In this document: in pieces, positions 1-9,110 of the stretch
Layout: each line of letters begins with the position of its first letter
Position numbering within the stretch: position 1 is the first letter of the stretch
DNA from: Campylobacteraceae bacterium
Lineage (GTDB): Bacteria > Campylobacterota > Campylobacteria > Campylobacterales > Sulfurovaceae
Direction: 5' to 3'
Assembly (NCBI GenBank): GCA_027081405.1
Contig: JALWKO010000064.1
Span: forward strand, 1 to 38,862
DNA length: 38,862 nucleotides
Notes under the pieces: model-generated
Database searches by the model: none
Told to the model about the DNA's origin: nothing
The model's input: the letters and a program-made list of their open reading frames with translations, nothing else
Translations under genes and position numbers: made by a program

Positions 1-252
1 GCCGGCCCCAAAGGGGAGCTGATCACCTCTCCGATGGTGGGGACCTTCTACGCCGCCCCCTCTCCCGATTCGCCTCCGTTCGTCAAAGTGGGCGACACGG
101 TCCGCAAAGGGCAGACCCTGTGCATCCTCGAAGCGATGAAGATCATGAACGAGCTCGAAGCGGAGTTCGATTGCAAGATCCTCGAAGTGCTCGTCGAAGA
201 CGGGGAGCCGGTCGAATACGACAAACCGCTTTTCAGGGTGGAGAGACTCTGA
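1..252 (+). CDS. accB: Biotin carboxyl carrier protein of acetyl-CoA carboxylase, C-terminal part
   Basis: This is the C-terminal biotinyl domain of BCCP, which carries biotin between the carboxylase and carboxyltransferase half-reactions of acetyl-CoA carboxylase (first step of fatty acid synthesis, cytoplasm). The frame is open from base 1, so the 5' end lies outside the window. The visible part reads [13 protein letters not shown]..., the usual entry into a biotinyl domain, and contains the biotinylation motif EAMKIMNE; the lysine that receives biotin is encoded at 139-141. It stops at TGA 250-252, one base before the accC start, the usual accB-accC operon. Family assignment is firm; the start is not visible. 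Confidence 0.96.
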   Translation, partial: AGPKGELITSPMVGTFYAAPSPDSPPFVKVGDTVRKGQTLCILEAMKIMNELEAEFDCKILEVLVEDGEPVEYDKPLFRVERL

Positions 253-253
253 G

Positions 254-1594
254 ATGGGTACGATCAAGCGGATCCTGATCGCCAACCGGGGGGAGATCGC
301 CCTCCGGGCCATCCGGACGATCAAAGAGATGGGCAAGGAGGCCGTCGCGGTCTACTCCACCGCCGACAAGGACGCCCATTACCTGCAGCTGGCCGACGCG
401 GCGATCTGCATCGGCGGCCCCAAGAGCCAGGAGAGCTACCTCAACATCCCCGCGATCATCTCCGCGGCGGAGCTGGCTGAGTGCGACGCAGTCTTTCCGG
501 GATACGGATTTCTGAGCGAAAACCAGAACTTCGTCGAGATCTGCGGCCACCACGGGCTGACGTTCATCGGCCCGAGCGTGGAGGTGATGCAGCTCATGGC
601 CGACAAATCGAAAGCCAAGCAGGTGATGGCCGAGGCCGGGGTCCCCACGATCCCGGGAAGCGACGGGGCCGTCCCCGACGCCGAAAGCGCCAAAAAGCTG
701 GCCCGCAAGATCGGCTATCCCATGATCCTCAAAGCCGCCGCCGGCGGAGGCGGACGGGGAATGCGGGTCGTGGAGGATGAGAGCTACATCGAAAACGCCT
801 TCCTCGCCTGTGAAGCCGAAGCGGTGAGCGCCTTCGGCGACGGGACGCTGTATATGGAGAAATTCATCGAATCCCCCCGCCACGTGGAGGTGCAGGTGAT
901 GGGGGACAGCCACGGCAACGCGATCCACATCGGAGAGCGGGACTGCTCGATGCAGCGGCGCCACCAGAAACTGATCGAGGAGTCCCCCGCGCTCGTACTC
1001 GACGAAGCCCGCCGACAGGAGCTCCTCGAAGCGGCCGTTCGTGCGACGAAGCATATCGGATACCAGGGGGCGGGGACCTTCGAATTCCTGGTCGACAAGC
1101 ACAAAAATTTCTACTTTATGGAGATGAACACCCGGTTGCAGGTGGAGCACTGCGTGAGCGAAATGGTCAGCGGGATCGACATCGTCGAGTGGATGATCCG
1201 GGTCGCCGAAGGGGAGGCGCTCCCTCCCCAGGAGGAGATCGTCCTCGAAGGGCACGCCATCGAGTGCCGGATCACCGCCGAGGATCCCGTCAGCTTCCTC
1301 CCTAGCCCCGGGAAGATCCAGAAATGGATCGCCCCCGGGGGCAAGGACGTACGGATCGACACCCACGCCTACTGCAACTACATCATCCCCACCTATTACG
1401 ACTCGATGATCGGCAAACTGATCGTCTGGGGGGAGAACCGGGAGCGGGCCATCGCCAAAATGCGCCGCGCCCTGGACGAGTTCGAAGTGGGCGGCGTGCG
1501 GACCACGATCGAATTCCACCGCAAGATGATGCGCAACGAAGATTTCCTCTCCAACAACTTCGACACCAAGTACTTGGAGAATTATAAAGGATAA
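254..1594 (+). CDS. accC: Acetyl-CoA carboxylase, biotin carboxylase subunit
   Basis: AccC carboxylates the biotin on BCCP using ATP and bicarbonate. The 446-aa product has normal family length. It begins IKRILIANRGEIALRAIR (biotin carboxylase N-domain), has the glycine-rich ATP-grasp loop KAAAGGGGRGMRVV near residue 160, and the catalytic stretch FMEMNTRLQVEH near residue 295, followed by the C-terminal domain. ATG 254 directly follows the accB stop with one base between, so the two are co-transcribed and probably translationally coupled. Its high-GC codon use matches most of the window, unlike the two genes that follow. Confidence 0.97.
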   Translation: MGTIKRILIANRGEIALRAIRTIKEMGKEAVAVYSTADKDAHYLQLADAAICIGGPKSQESYLNIPAIISAAELAECDAVFPGYGFLSENQNFVEICGHHGLTFIGPSVEVMQLMADKSKAKQVMAEAGVPTIPGSDGAVPDAESAKKLARKIGYPMILKAAAGGGGRGMRVVEDESYIENAFLACEAEAVSAFGDGTLYMEKFIESPRHVEVQVMGDSHGNAIHIGERDCSMQRRHQKLIEESPALVLDEARRQELLEAAVRATKHIGYQGAGTFEFLVDKHKNFYFMEMNTRLQVEHCVSEMVSGIDIVEWMIRVAEGEALPPQEEIVLEGHAIECRITAEDPVSFLPSPGKIQKWIAPGGKDVRIDTHAYCNYIIPTYYDSMIGKLIVWGENRERAIAKMRRALDEFEVGGVRTTIEFHRKMMRNEDFLSNNFDTKYLENYKG

Positions 1595-1597
1595 CCG

Positions 1598-2143
1598 ATG
1601 CTAGAAGCGCAGGTGATCGAATATTACACTTATGAAGATTACCGGCAGTGGGAAGGCGATTGGGAATTGATCGGTGGAATTCCTCTGGCGATGGCACCCA
1701 GTTCTCTGGTAACACATCAGAAAATGGCCGCTGCTCTGATCTGGGAGATGATGAATCAGACGGTGGAGTGCGAAGAGTGTTTCGTCGTCGCCGAACAGGA
1801 TTGGAAGATCAACGAAGAGACGGTGGTGCGTCCTGATGTCGTCTTTGCTTGTGACGATCCCGGCGAGGAGCATCTTAGCAAAGCCCCCGAAATCGTCGTG
1901 GAGATCGTCAGCCCCTCCTCGGCCCGTCGGGACGAGGTGACCAAGTTTGAACTCTATGCGATCGAAGGGGTAGACTACTATCTGCTGGGATATCCGGAGG
2001 ACCGAAAGTTTCGCCTTTATCGTCTGGAAAACGGACGGTATCGCAAAGAGGGGGATTTCACCGGTGGCAATTATCGTTTCGAGGGGAAACACTGCGCATT
2101 TGATGTAGACTTCTCCCGAATCTTCTCGCGGCTGAAACGTTGA
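1598..2143 (+). CDS. Uma2-family (DUF820) putative restriction-endonuclease-like protein
   Basis: A 181-aa protein of the Uma2/DUF820 family, which has a PD-(D/E)XK nuclease-like fold; biological roles in this family are poorly known. The visible core is RPDVVFACDD (about residues 79-88), VVEIVSPSS about 15 residues later, then DEVTKFELYAIEGVDYYLL. These supply the acidic residues and the lysine expected of the active site. ATG 1598 has AAGGA at 1587-1591, inside the end of accC. Base composition is lower in GC than accC, and with the next gene it forms a two-gene insert between accC and the glycan locus, suggesting acquisition. Uma2 genes often occur in multiple copies; I see one here. Confidence 0.85.
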   Translation: MLEAQVIEYYTYEDYRQWEGDWELIGGIPLAMAPSSLVTHQKMAAALIWEMMNQTVECEECFVVAEQDWKINEETVVRPDVVFACDDPGEEHLSKAPEIVVEIVSPSSARRDEVTKFELYAIEGVDYYLLGYPEDRKFRLYRLENGRYRKEGDFTGGNYRFEGKHCAFDVDFSRIFSRLKR

Positions 2144-2148
2144 AGGCC

Positions 2149-2850
2149 ATGAATCGTACTCAAATTCTCCGACAGGTCAAGGCGATCATACTAAAACATT
2201 GCCGACCGGAGCGAATCTATCTTTTCGGTTCGAGGGCGACGGATGAAGCCAAGCCCACGAGCGATCTCGATATCGCATTCGACGACCCCGAATGCAAAAA
2301 ACTTGGAAAAATCCGGGAAGAGGTGGAACAGCTTGAAACCTTGCTAAAAATCGATGTGATCAATTTGGCGGGTGTCGACGATCGTTTCCGGAATCGGGTC
2401 TTCGATACAGGAAAGGTACTTTACAGTGCTACCAAACGCCTTCGTGCGGAGGATGGGTTATACGCTTTCGAGAAAGCGTTGAAACGTTTTCAAGAAACCT
2501 TGGATCGAAAGGTGAAGCTGGAACAGGAAGGGTTTGGGGACCTCTATCTGGACCTTTTGGTCAAACGCTTCGAATTCGCGTACGAAATGGCCTGGAAAGC
2601 GCTCAAGCGCTATTTGGACTATTTGGGATTGGATGCCGCCAGTCCCCGGGGGGTATTTCGTGAAGCGTATGCACAGGGGATTTTGAAGGAAGAGGCGGTC
2701 TGGCTCGAAATGATCGAGATGCGAAACCTCTCCTCACACATCTACGATGAAGAGGAGATTACCGTTATGATCGACGAAGCGGGACGATTCTGCGCCGCAT
2801 TTGAGGAGCTGAAGCGTTATCTGGAAAAAGAGATCAAGGGGGCTCAATGA
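2149..2850 (+). CDS. Single-chain MNT nucleotidyltransferase-HEPN protein (fused MntA/HepT-like toxin-antitoxin)
   Basis: The N-terminal third is a minimal nucleotidyltransferase: [19 protein letters not shown] fits GS-X10-D-X-D exactly (G27, S28, D39, D41 from ATG 2149). The C-terminal part resembles the HI0074 nucleotidyltransferase substrate-binding/HEPN family and carries RNLSSHIY, matching R-X4-H-X-Y (R192, H197, Y199), the HEPN RNase motif. In separate MNT/HEPN systems the MNT antitoxin AMPylates the HEPN tyrosine and blocks RNase activity. Here both domains are in one 233-aa chain, so self-modification is possible (inference). A TTG at 2140, overlapping the Uma2 stop, is an alternative start; neither has a good ribosome-binding site. 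The stop overlaps the next ATG (ATGA). Confidence 0.85.
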   Translation: MNRTQILRQVKAIILKHCRPERIYLFGSRATDEAKPTSDLDIAFDDPECKKLGKIREEVEQLETLLKIDVINLAGVDDRFRNRVFDTGKVLYSATKRLRAEDGLYAFEKALKRFQETLDRKVKLEQEGFGDLYLDLLVKRFEFAYEMAWKALKRYLDYLGLDAASPRGVFREAYAQGILKEEAVWLEMIEMRNLSSHIYDEEEITVMIDEAGRFCAAFEELKRYLEKEIKGAQ

Positions 2851-3902
2851 AGATTCTCGTCACCGGCACCGCCGGATTCATCGGTTTCCATCTGGCGCGG
2901 CGGCTTCTGGAGCGGGGCGACGAAGTGGTTGGGATCGACAATGTCAACGATTACTACGACGTCCGGGTCAAATACGGCCGCCTGCGGGAAACCGGCATCG
3001 AAGGGGACGAAACGATCGAATACGCCAAACCGGTCCGGAGTGTCAAATACGACGGGTACACCTTCGTCAAGCTGAATCTCGAAGATCGGGCGGCGATCGA
3101 GGAGCTCTTCGAGCGGGAGCGCTTCGACGCGGTCTGCAACCTGGCGGCCCAGGCGGGGGTGCGCTACAGTCTCGTCAACCCCCATGCCTACGTTGACAGC
3201 AACCTTGTCGGTTTCGTCAACATCCTGGAGGGGTGCCGCCATACGGGGGTGAAGCACCTGGCCTATGCCAGCAGCTCCAGCGTCTACGGGCTCAACGAGT
3301 CGATGCCTTTTTCCGTCCACGACAACGTCGACCATCCCATCAGCCTCTATGCCGCCAGCAAAAAGGCCAACGAACTGATGGCCCACACCTACAGCCATCT
3401 CTACGGCCTGCCGACGACGGGGCTGCGTTTTTTCACCGTCTACGGCCCCTGGGGACGGCCTGATATGGCGCTTTTCCTTTTCACCAAGGCGATTTTGGAA
3501 GGGCGTCCCATCGACGTCTACAACTATGGCGAGATGAAACGGGACTTCACCTACATCGACGACATCGTCGAGGGGGTGGTGCGGGTGATCGACCATCCCC
3601 CCGAAGGCAACCCTGACTGGAGCGGCGAAACCCCCGATCCGGGAAGCTCCAGAGCCCCCTACAAAATCTACAACATCGGAAACAACAACCCCGTCAAGCT
3701 GATGGATTTCATCACCGCCATCGAAAAGGCCATCGGCAAAGAGGCGCAGAAAAACCTCCTGCCGATCCAGCCCGGCGACGTACCGGCCACCTGGGCCGAC
3801 GTGAGCGATCTCATCGAGGATCTGGGATACAAGCCCGCCACCCCCGTCGAAGAGGGGGTGCGCCGTTTCGTAGAGTGGTACCGGGAGTTCTACAATGTCT
3901 GA
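2847..3902 (+). CDS. NAD-dependent epimerase, probable UDP-glucuronate 4-epimerase
   Basis: An extended short-chain dehydrogenase/reductase of 351 aa, closest in pattern to the CapI/LspL UDP-glucuronate 4-epimerases, which convert UDP-GlcA to UDP-GalA in the cytoplasm. The NAD-binding motif TGTAGFIG is at residues 6-13, the NDYYD stretch typical of this subfamily is near residue 34, and the catalytic YAASK is at 168-172 (Tyr168, Lys172). It sits where gne lies in the C. jejuni pgl locus, directly before pglK, so it probably supplies a sugar nucleotide to the glycan. The start overlaps the upstream stop as ATGA, although the upstream gene is unrelated in function. Exact substrate is inferred. 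Confidence 0.85.
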   Translation: MKILVTGTAGFIGFHLARRLLERGDEVVGIDNVNDYYDVRVKYGRLRETGIEGDETIEYAKPVRSVKYDGYTFVKLNLEDRAAIEELFERERFDAVCNLAAQAGVRYSLVNPHAYVDSNLVGFVNILEGCRHTGVKHLAYASSSSVYGLNESMPFSVHDNVDHPISLYAASKKANELMAHTYSHLYGLPTTGLRFFTVYGPWGRPDMALFLFTKAILEGRPIDVYNYGEMKRDFTYIDDIVEGVVRVIDHPPEGNPDWSGETPDPGSSRAPYKIYNIGNNNPVKLMDFITAIEKAIGKEAQKNLLPIQPGDVPATWADVSDLIEDLGYKPATPVEEGVRRFVEWYREFYNV

Positions 3903-3974
3903 GAACGGTCGGATGGTCTGTTGCGGCGGATGGAGCGGATGGTTATTTTCCAACGGTGATCGTGACTTGTCAAA

Positions 3975-5708
3975 ATGATCAAAGACATTGGCAAACTTCG
4001 CTATCTCCTGAGCCGTCGGGACCGCCGGATATTGTGGGGTTTGGTCGTTTTTTCGATTCTGGTATCTTTGCTGGAGATGGTAGGGGTTTCGGCGATCATG
4101 CCCTTCGTGGCGGTGGCCGTCGATTTCGACAAGATTCAGGAGACCTGGTATTTTCGTACCGTTTACGAGGCGTTTCATTTCAGCTCTCCCGTCCATTTTG
4201 TCACCGCTTTTGGGGTGGTGCTCATTGTGTTTTATATCTTCCGCAGCCTTATCAATCTGGTTTATTTCTATGCGTTGGCCCGGTTTTCGCAGGGGCGTTA
4301 TCACCGCATCGCCTATCGGCTCTTTGAAAACTACATCGGGATGAGTTACCGGGCCTTTCTGGATAAAAACAGCTCCCAGATGATGAAAAGCATCATCAAC
4401 GAAGCCCAAAACGTCGTAGAGATCCTCTCGTTCGCCCTTTTCATGCTCAGCGAGATTTTCGTCACGCTTCTTATTTACGGGATGCTTCTGTTTGTCAACT
4501 GGAAAATGACACTGCTTTTGACACTTTTTCTGGGTGTGAACGTAGCGCTCATCAAATGGACGGTTTCACCAAGGATCAAGCAGGCAGGTCAGGAGCGTGC
4601 GAGGTTTCAAGAGCGCTTCTATGAGATCCTCTCTTCGACGTTCGGAAATTTCAAGATCATCAAGCTCAAATCCAACGACAAAGAGATCTTGGATCGTTTC
4701 CGGGAGGCAAGCTGGGGCTATGTGCGCTCCAATATCAAAAACCAGGCATTGGCACAATTCCCCAGACTTTTCCTCGAAGCGATCGGTTTTTCCCTCATTG
4801 CCGTGGTCGTGATCTATCTGGTTTTGAAGTATCAGACCGATATCCGTGCCGCGCTGCCGCTGCTTTCGGTCTTTATCCTGGGGCTCTACCGTCTGATGCC
4901 CAGTATCAACCGCATACTCAATTCGTACAATGATATCCTTTTCCGTCTCGAAGCGTTGAAAATCGTTCACAATGAGCTCATTTATGAACCGGAAGATTTG
5001 GGTGATGAAGCGATTGGATTTCATCATGCGATTCATCTGGAAAACGTGGGGTTCGAATATGTAGAGGGCAAAACGGTCCTCAGGAACGTGGATCTGACGG
5101 TACGGAAAGGGGAGCGCATTGGGATCGTAGGGGAGAGCGGCAGCGGCAAGTCTACGCTGGTGGATATCATCGCCGGGCTCTATCGTCCCAGCCAAGGCAG
5201 GGTCCTCATCGACGATGTGGAGCTGAGCGAAAGTAATGTCAAAAGCTGGCGCCGCAAGATCGGCTACATCCCCCAAAGCATCTATCTTTTCGACGGCACC
5301 GTGGCCCAAAACGTGGCCTTTGGCGAAACGATCGACGAAGAGCGGGTCAAGGAGGCGCTGGATAGGGCCAATATCCTCGATTTTCTCGAAACTCATTTCG
5401 AAGGGATCCATACCCGCGTAGGCGAGGGGGGCATCAAACTCAGCGGCGGACAAAAACAGCGCATCGCCATAGCCAGAGCGCTCTATGCGGACCCGGAGGT
5501 TCTCATCCTCGATGAAGCAACCAGTGCACTAGATACGGAAACCGAGGCTAAAATAATGGATGAGATCTATCGGGCGAGCGAGAACCGGACCCTCCTGATC
5601 GTGGCCCACCGGCTCAGCACCCTTTCGGGGTGCGATATCATTTATCGGGTGGAAAACGGAAAACTTCTTTTTAACAGCTTAGAAAACAAGAAATACATCA
5701 TGAAATAA
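3975..5708 (+). CDS. pglK: ABC-transporter flippase for lipid-linked oligosaccharide (PglK-like)
   Basis: PglK flips undecaprenyl-diphosphate-linked glycan from the cytoplasmic to the periplasmic face. The 577-aa protein has an N-terminal half with about six membrane segments (for example IMPFVAVAV, FGVVLIVFYIF, LIAVVVIYLVLKY) and a C-terminal ATPase with Walker A GESGSGKST (386-394), signature LSGGQKQR (from 489) and Walker B VLILDEATSALD. It is a half-transporter that should work as a dimer. ATG 3975 follows an in-frame stop at 3963 and has only a weak ribosome-binding site; the 72-bp gap upstream shows nothing clear. The last about 15 codons turn AT-rich, the start of the first foreign-looking segment. 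Confidence 0.9.
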   Translation: MIKDIGKLRYLLSRRDRRILWGLVVFSILVSLLEMVGVSAIMPFVAVAVDFDKIQETWYFRTVYEAFHFSSPVHFVTAFGVVLIVFYIFRSLINLVYFYALARFSQGRYHRIAYRLFENYIGMSYRAFLDKNSSQMMKSIINEAQNVVEILSFALFMLSEIFVTLLIYGMLLFVNWKMTLLLTLFLGVNVALIKWTVSPRIKQAGQERARFQERFYEILSSTFGNFKIIKLKSNDKEILDRFREASWGYVRSNIKNQALAQFPRLFLEAIGFSLIAVVVIYLVLKYQTDIRAALPLLSVFILGLYRLMPSINRILNSYNDILFRLEALKIVHNELIYEPEDLGDEAIGFHHAIHLENVGFEYVEGKTVLRNVDLTVRKGERIGIVGESGSGKSTLVDIIAGLYRPSQGRVLIDDVELSESNVKSWRRKIGYIPQSIYLFDGTVAQNVAFGETIDEERVKEALDRANILDFLETHFEGIHTRVGEGGIKLSGGQKQRIAIARALYADPEVLILDEATSALDTETEAKIMDEIYRASENRTLLIVAHRLSTLSGCDIIYRVENGKLLFNSLENKKYIMK

Positions 5709-5723
5709 AATTAGGAAATGTTT

Positions 5724-6596
5724 ATGGTATTTATTGAGAAACAAAAAAACAGATGGAAAATTTTAAGAGAATCACAAAACCCCCTGAAATTACTTTTTGC
5801 GTATATCCTTAGAAGACTCCATCTTTCTCATTTTTTTATTATCGATAAGTATTCATACAAAATGAGATTTTACCCGAGTGCACTACTAATGCATTATTGG
5901 GTAAATCCAAATATTAGAGAAGATGAAACAATTTTTTTAAGAAGACTAGTAAAGTATGGTTCGGTGGTGCTTGATATTGGTGCAAACGTGGGAACGCTGA
6001 CACTTCCACTGGCTTGCCAAGTAGGGAGTCGGGGGAAAGTGTATTCGATAGAAGCTAGCCCTAAAACATTTCGTTATTTGAAGGGAAATGTCGAGCTAAA
6101 CACTCAGTTGAACAATATAATTTTATTTAATACGGCCATAGGCGATAAGTGTGGAATAATACATTTTTCGAACCTGTCTTCGGACGATATGAATAATGTA
6201 GTTGGTAAAGATGTCCCCCATGCGTTTGAGGTTCCTGTCAGTACCTTGGACGATATAAAAAGATCAAACGGTATCACGAAAATCAGGTTATTGAAGGTAG
6301 ATATTGAAGGATACGAACCGTTTGCATTCATGGGGGCAAAGGAGACCCTGAATATCACAGAAATAGTCTTTTTCGAGAGTTGGGAAGAGCATTTCAGAAA
6401 GTATGGATATTCGACTGTAGATGTCATCGGTATTTTGAAGAGGCATGGTTTTTTTGTATACAAAATCAACAAAGACTATTCTCTGAAAGAGATCGATAGT
6501 GATTATATATCTTTAGAGTGCGAAAACCTGATCGCCTTCAAATCGAAAGAGTTTCTTCGATGTATCTATGAGAATATCCAGAATGAAAACAATTAA
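5724..6596 (+). CDS. FkbM-family SAM-dependent methyltransferase
   Basis: A 290-aa protein with the FkbM methyltransferase pattern: VVLDIGANVGTLTLPLA (SAM-binding motif I, about residue 80), then VYSIEASPKTFRYLKGNVELN, and the later KVDIEGYEPFAFMGA typical of FkbM. Enzymes of this family usually O-methylate sugars or polyketides; here a glycan residue is the likely target (inference). ATG 5724 is preferred over ATG 5718 because AGGA at 5713-5716 is correctly spaced only for 5724. The gene is much more AT-rich than its neighbours and I found no CGATCG site in it, both pointing to recent acquisition. A 98-bp gap with a weak CAACG/CGTTG hairpin follows. Confidence 0.85.
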   Translation: MVFIEKQKNRWKILRESQNPLKLLFAYILRRLHLSHFFIIDKYSYKMRFYPSALLMHYWVNPNIREDETIFLRRLVKYGSVVLDIGANVGTLTLPLACQVGSRGKVYSIEASPKTFRYLKGNVELNTQLNNIILFNTAIGDKCGIIHFSNLSSDDMNNVVGKDVPHAFEVPVSTLDDIKRSNGITKIRLLKVDIEGYEPFAFMGAKETLNITEIVFFESWEEHFRKYGYSTVDVIGILKRHGFFVYKINKDYSLKEIDSDYISLECENLIAFKSKEFLRCIYENIQNENN

Positions 6597-6694
6597 GAAA
6601 GTTTTTAAGAATAGAAAAATGGGCAACGTTTCTATCGTTGACTGAATAATAGTTTGCTCCATGGAGTCGGAGCCTTGAAAAGGATATTAGGATA

Positions 6695-7555
6695 ATGGAT
6701 GCCAATCGATTGCTTTTGACGATTTTTACGCCGACTTACAACCGGGTCCATACGCTGCATCGGGTTTATGAGAGTATATGCAATCAGACATTGCAAAAAA
6801 AAGATGGTGAGTATCTTTTCGAATGGATCGTCGTCGACGACGGATCGACGGACGGGACGGAGGATCTGATCGAAAAATGGAAAAACGAATCGGATTTTCC
6901 CATTGTCCATATCCGTCAGGAGAACAGGGGCAAAGCGGCCGCCGCTTTGCGGGCAATCCCCGTAGCGAGGGGAGAACTGTTCGTTTTTGCCGACAGTGAT
7001 GACCGATTCGTGCCGGAGACTTTTGAGACCTTTTATGTACTATGGATGGGATTGACGGAAAAAGAACGGGAGCGATGTGACGGTATCGGAGTGCTGTGCC
7101 AGGACCAGCACGGAAACCGGATCGGAAACGACTATCCGATAACCGGTAGGCTCGTTCCCACACAAGAGGCGGTTTTCAAATGGAGAAAGCTTGGGCTTGG
7201 GGAGACCTGGGCGGCGCTCAAAACCGAAAATCTCAAAAAATCTTTCGTCATCCCGGAGGAGGCGAGAGGGCTTCGCTTCATCCCGGAAAGTTTCTTTTGG
7301 ACGCGGATCACTTTGGAACAGGGGAAATATTCTCTTTTTTGCAATAAGGTTCTACGGATCTATTATCGTGAAGGGGAGAGTCTTAGTACTGGCATTCGCA
7401 ACCGCTACCCCGAAGGGTTTCTCTTTGAATCCAAATGGTTTGTCACCCATTATTCCCATCTTCTTTTCAAACATCCTGGGTTGTATCTGAAACACCTGCT
7501 AAAATACCTCTACTATTCATTCAAAATAAATTGTACAATCAAGACATTTTTTTGA
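6695..7555 (+). CDS. Family 2 glycosyltransferase
   Basis: A 286-aa cytoplasmic GT-A enzyme. The N-terminus LTIFTPTYNRVHTLHRVYES, the nucleotide-binding WIVVDDGSTDGTEDLI (about residue 46) and the DXD-type FADSDDRF (about residue 98) are diagnostic of GT2. Donor and acceptor sugars cannot be read from sequence; its place between pglK and pglB suggests it adds a residue to, or branches, the lipid-linked glycan. ATG 6695 has AGGA a few bases upstream. Base composition is moderate, between that of the GC-rich pgl core and the AT-rich inserts on either side. Confidence 0.9.
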   Translation: MDANRLLLTIFTPTYNRVHTLHRVYESICNQTLQKKDGEYLFEWIVVDDGSTDGTEDLIEKWKNESDFPIVHIRQENRGKAAAALRAIPVARGELFVFADSDDRFVPETFETFYVLWMGLTEKERERCDGIGVLCQDQHGNRIGNDYPITGRLVPTQEAVFKWRKLGLGETWAALKTENLKKSFVIPEEARGLRFIPESFFWTRITLEQGKYSLFCNKVLRIYYREGESLSTGIRNRYPEGFLFESKWFVTHYSHLLFKHPGLYLKHLLKYLYYSFKINCTIKTFF

Positions 7556-7572
7556 ACGGGAAAAGGAGATTC

Positions 7573-8352
7573 GTGTATCCAGTACTTGTTGCCAGTCATG
7601 CCAAAGCATCGGATCTGTGGCCGATCGCCCACCATTTCATCCGAAAAAACTGGCCGGATCACCCTCCGATCTATCTGGGGGCCAACGGAGGGGCGAACAT
7701 TGACAAAGTTCCAAAGGGGTGGCAACTGATCGATCGGGGCGAAGACCGTTCGTTTTCCCGCAGTTTGATGGACTATGTGGATGCCGTCGAAAGCGAATAC
7801 CTCATTTTGATGCTCGACGATTTCGCCATTCTGGATCCGATGTCGAACGAGCGGTTGGAGGAGGCCTGCCGTTTTGCCAAAAAGCATGAAGCCGTCTACC
7901 TGCGGTTGACTCCGAACCCTCCCGGGGACATTCCGTTCGAGAGTGGCTATACACAGATCGTGATCGATAAGCGTCCTCCTTATGCCACCTCTTTGCAGAT
8001 GGCAATCTGGAAGCGTGATTTTTTGCGAACACTGCTTGAATATGACTTCAATCCCTGGGAATTCGAGGTCCGTGGAGGCAAGACGGAGGAAGCGTTGGCC
8101 AACGCGTCTCGGTTTTTCGTCGCTCGGGAACCCTTGATCCGGTATACTCGTTTCGTGGAAAAAGGGAGATTTTTCCCATTTGTACATCACTGGAAAGACG
8201 AAGGTATCCCTACTGATACGACACGGGGCTATTGGACCGAAGAGGAAGTGCGACGGATGCAGGGTGATTGGATACGACGGACCATCCGGAAAATCGTGCC
8301 CCGGACCTGGAGAAACCGTATCCGGGTCAGGTTGGGGCTATCTGAATTATAA
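7573..8352 (+). CDS. Uncharacterised glycan-locus protein, possibly a GT-A-like glycosyltransferase
   Basis: I do not recognise this family with certainty. The 259-aa product begins YPVLVASHAKASDLWPIAHHF, has YLILMLDDFAIL near residue 77, which resembles a GT-A nucleotide-sugar/metal site, and SLQMAIWKRDFLRTLL near residue 140, similar to segments of other glycosyltransferases; the C-terminus is basic (WIRRTIRKIVPRTWRNRIRVR), possibly for membrane contact. GTG 7573 is chosen as start because GGAG lies at 7565-7568 and conservation-like sequence begins there; the frame is open further upstream, into the end of the GT2 gene, but that part looks unlike protein. Role in glycan assembly is inferred from position only. 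Confidence 0.6.
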   Translation: MYPVLVASHAKASDLWPIAHHFIRKNWPDHPPIYLGANGGANIDKVPKGWQLIDRGEDRSFSRSLMDYVDAVESEYLILMLDDFAILDPMSNERLEEACRFAKKHEAVYLRLTPNPPGDIPFESGYTQIVIDKRPPYATSLQMAIWKRDFLRTLLEYDFNPWEFEVRGGKTEEALANASRFFVAREPLIRYTRFVEKGRFFPFVHHWKDEGIPTDTTRGYWTEEEVRRMQGDWIRRTIRKIVPRTWRNRIRVRLGLSEL

Positions 8353-8377
8353 GTAAATTATTTTTTGGAGAAAACAA

Positions 8378-9109
8378 TTGATTAATCCCTCACCAGTAAT
8401 AGCTTTTGATAAGAAAAGAACCCAATATTATAAAGGTATTAAGATCAAAGCGGATACAGATTTACACAATCAGTTGGCTGATTATATTCTCAAACACTTT
8501 GACAAAGGAATAAAAATTCTGGATTGGGGGTGTGGAGAAGGAGCGCTTTCTCAGAGATTGAAAGATATGGGATGCAATGTGTTGTCGGTTGACATAGATG
8601 AAAAAAATTTCAAAGCTGACACCCCTTTCATAAGACTTGATTTTAATGATGAAAAGCAGCTTGATGAATTTATTAATGAGTATAAAAAAAGATTTGATCT
8701 AATTTTGGGAGTTGAGGTGATAGAGCATATAAAATCACCTTGGAAATACATAGAAAATATTTATAGACTGTGTGGCGATAATACATCGGTTATAGTAACT
8801 ACACCGAATGTAGCAAATTGGTGGGGTAGATTTTGGTTTTTTATCAAGGGAGAATTGTGGGGGTTTTCTAACGAGGGATGGTATGATCCTGGTCATATAA
8901 ATCCAATACTTGATTTTGAGATTAGAAATATTCTAAGAGAAAATTGTTTTGAAATAATCGATTTTTTTAATGGAGGGAAATTACCATATATATGGCTATA
9001 TAACTGGAAAAGATTTTTGGTGAGTTTGGTCATCTTGCCTTTTCAGCCATTTATAAAGGGCATAAAAAGGGGCTGGGTTAATTGTTATGTTTTCAAAAAA
9101 AAGTGTTAA
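8378..9109 (+). CDS. Class I SAM-dependent methyltransferase
   Basis: A 243-aa UbiG-like methyltransferase: ILDWGCGEGALSQRL (motif I, about residue 48), VLSVDID (motif II), FDLILGVEVIEHIKSP (motif post-I/IV region) and a downstream VIVTTPN. Substrate unknown; sugar methylation is plausible from context. The start is TTG 8378, supported by GGAG at 8367-8370 with 7-nt spacing; no in-frame ATG lies near the N-terminus. The gene is strongly AT-rich and opens a second foreign-looking segment that ends inside the next gene. Its stop is separated by one base from the next ATG (9111). Confidence 0.82.
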   Translation: MINPSPVIAFDKKRTQYYKGIKIKADTDLHNQLADYILKHFDKGIKILDWGCGEGALSQRLKDMGCNVLSVDIDEKNFKADTPFIRLDFNDEKQLDEFINEYKKRFDLILGVEVIEHIKSPWKYIENIYRLCGDNTSVIVTTPNVANWWGRFWFFIKGELWGFSNEGWYDPGHINPILDFEIRNILRENCFEIIDFFNGGKLPYIWLYNWKRFLVSLVILPFQPFIKGIKRGWVNCYVFKKKC

Positions 9110-9110
9110 G

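Noticed and set aside
233-1519. Long open frame (428 codons) on the minus strand opposite accC
   Set aside because: It is the antisense shadow of a clear biotin carboxylase; the translation is Asp/His/Pro-rich with no domain, as expected opposite GC-rich codons.
3903-3974. Small gene or promoter in the epimerase-pglK gap
   Set aside because: No start with a ribosome-binding site and no TATAAT-like element; only GGATGG words recur.
2844-4409. Minus-strand open frame of 521 codons opposite the epimerase and pglK
   Set aside because: Covers two well-supported genes on the other strand and has no recognisable motif or ribosome-binding site.
6656-6673. CTCCATGGAG palindrome and GCTCC/GGAGC stem before the GT2 gene as a terminator or operator
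   Set aside because: Short, no T-run and no second copy; chance is as likely.
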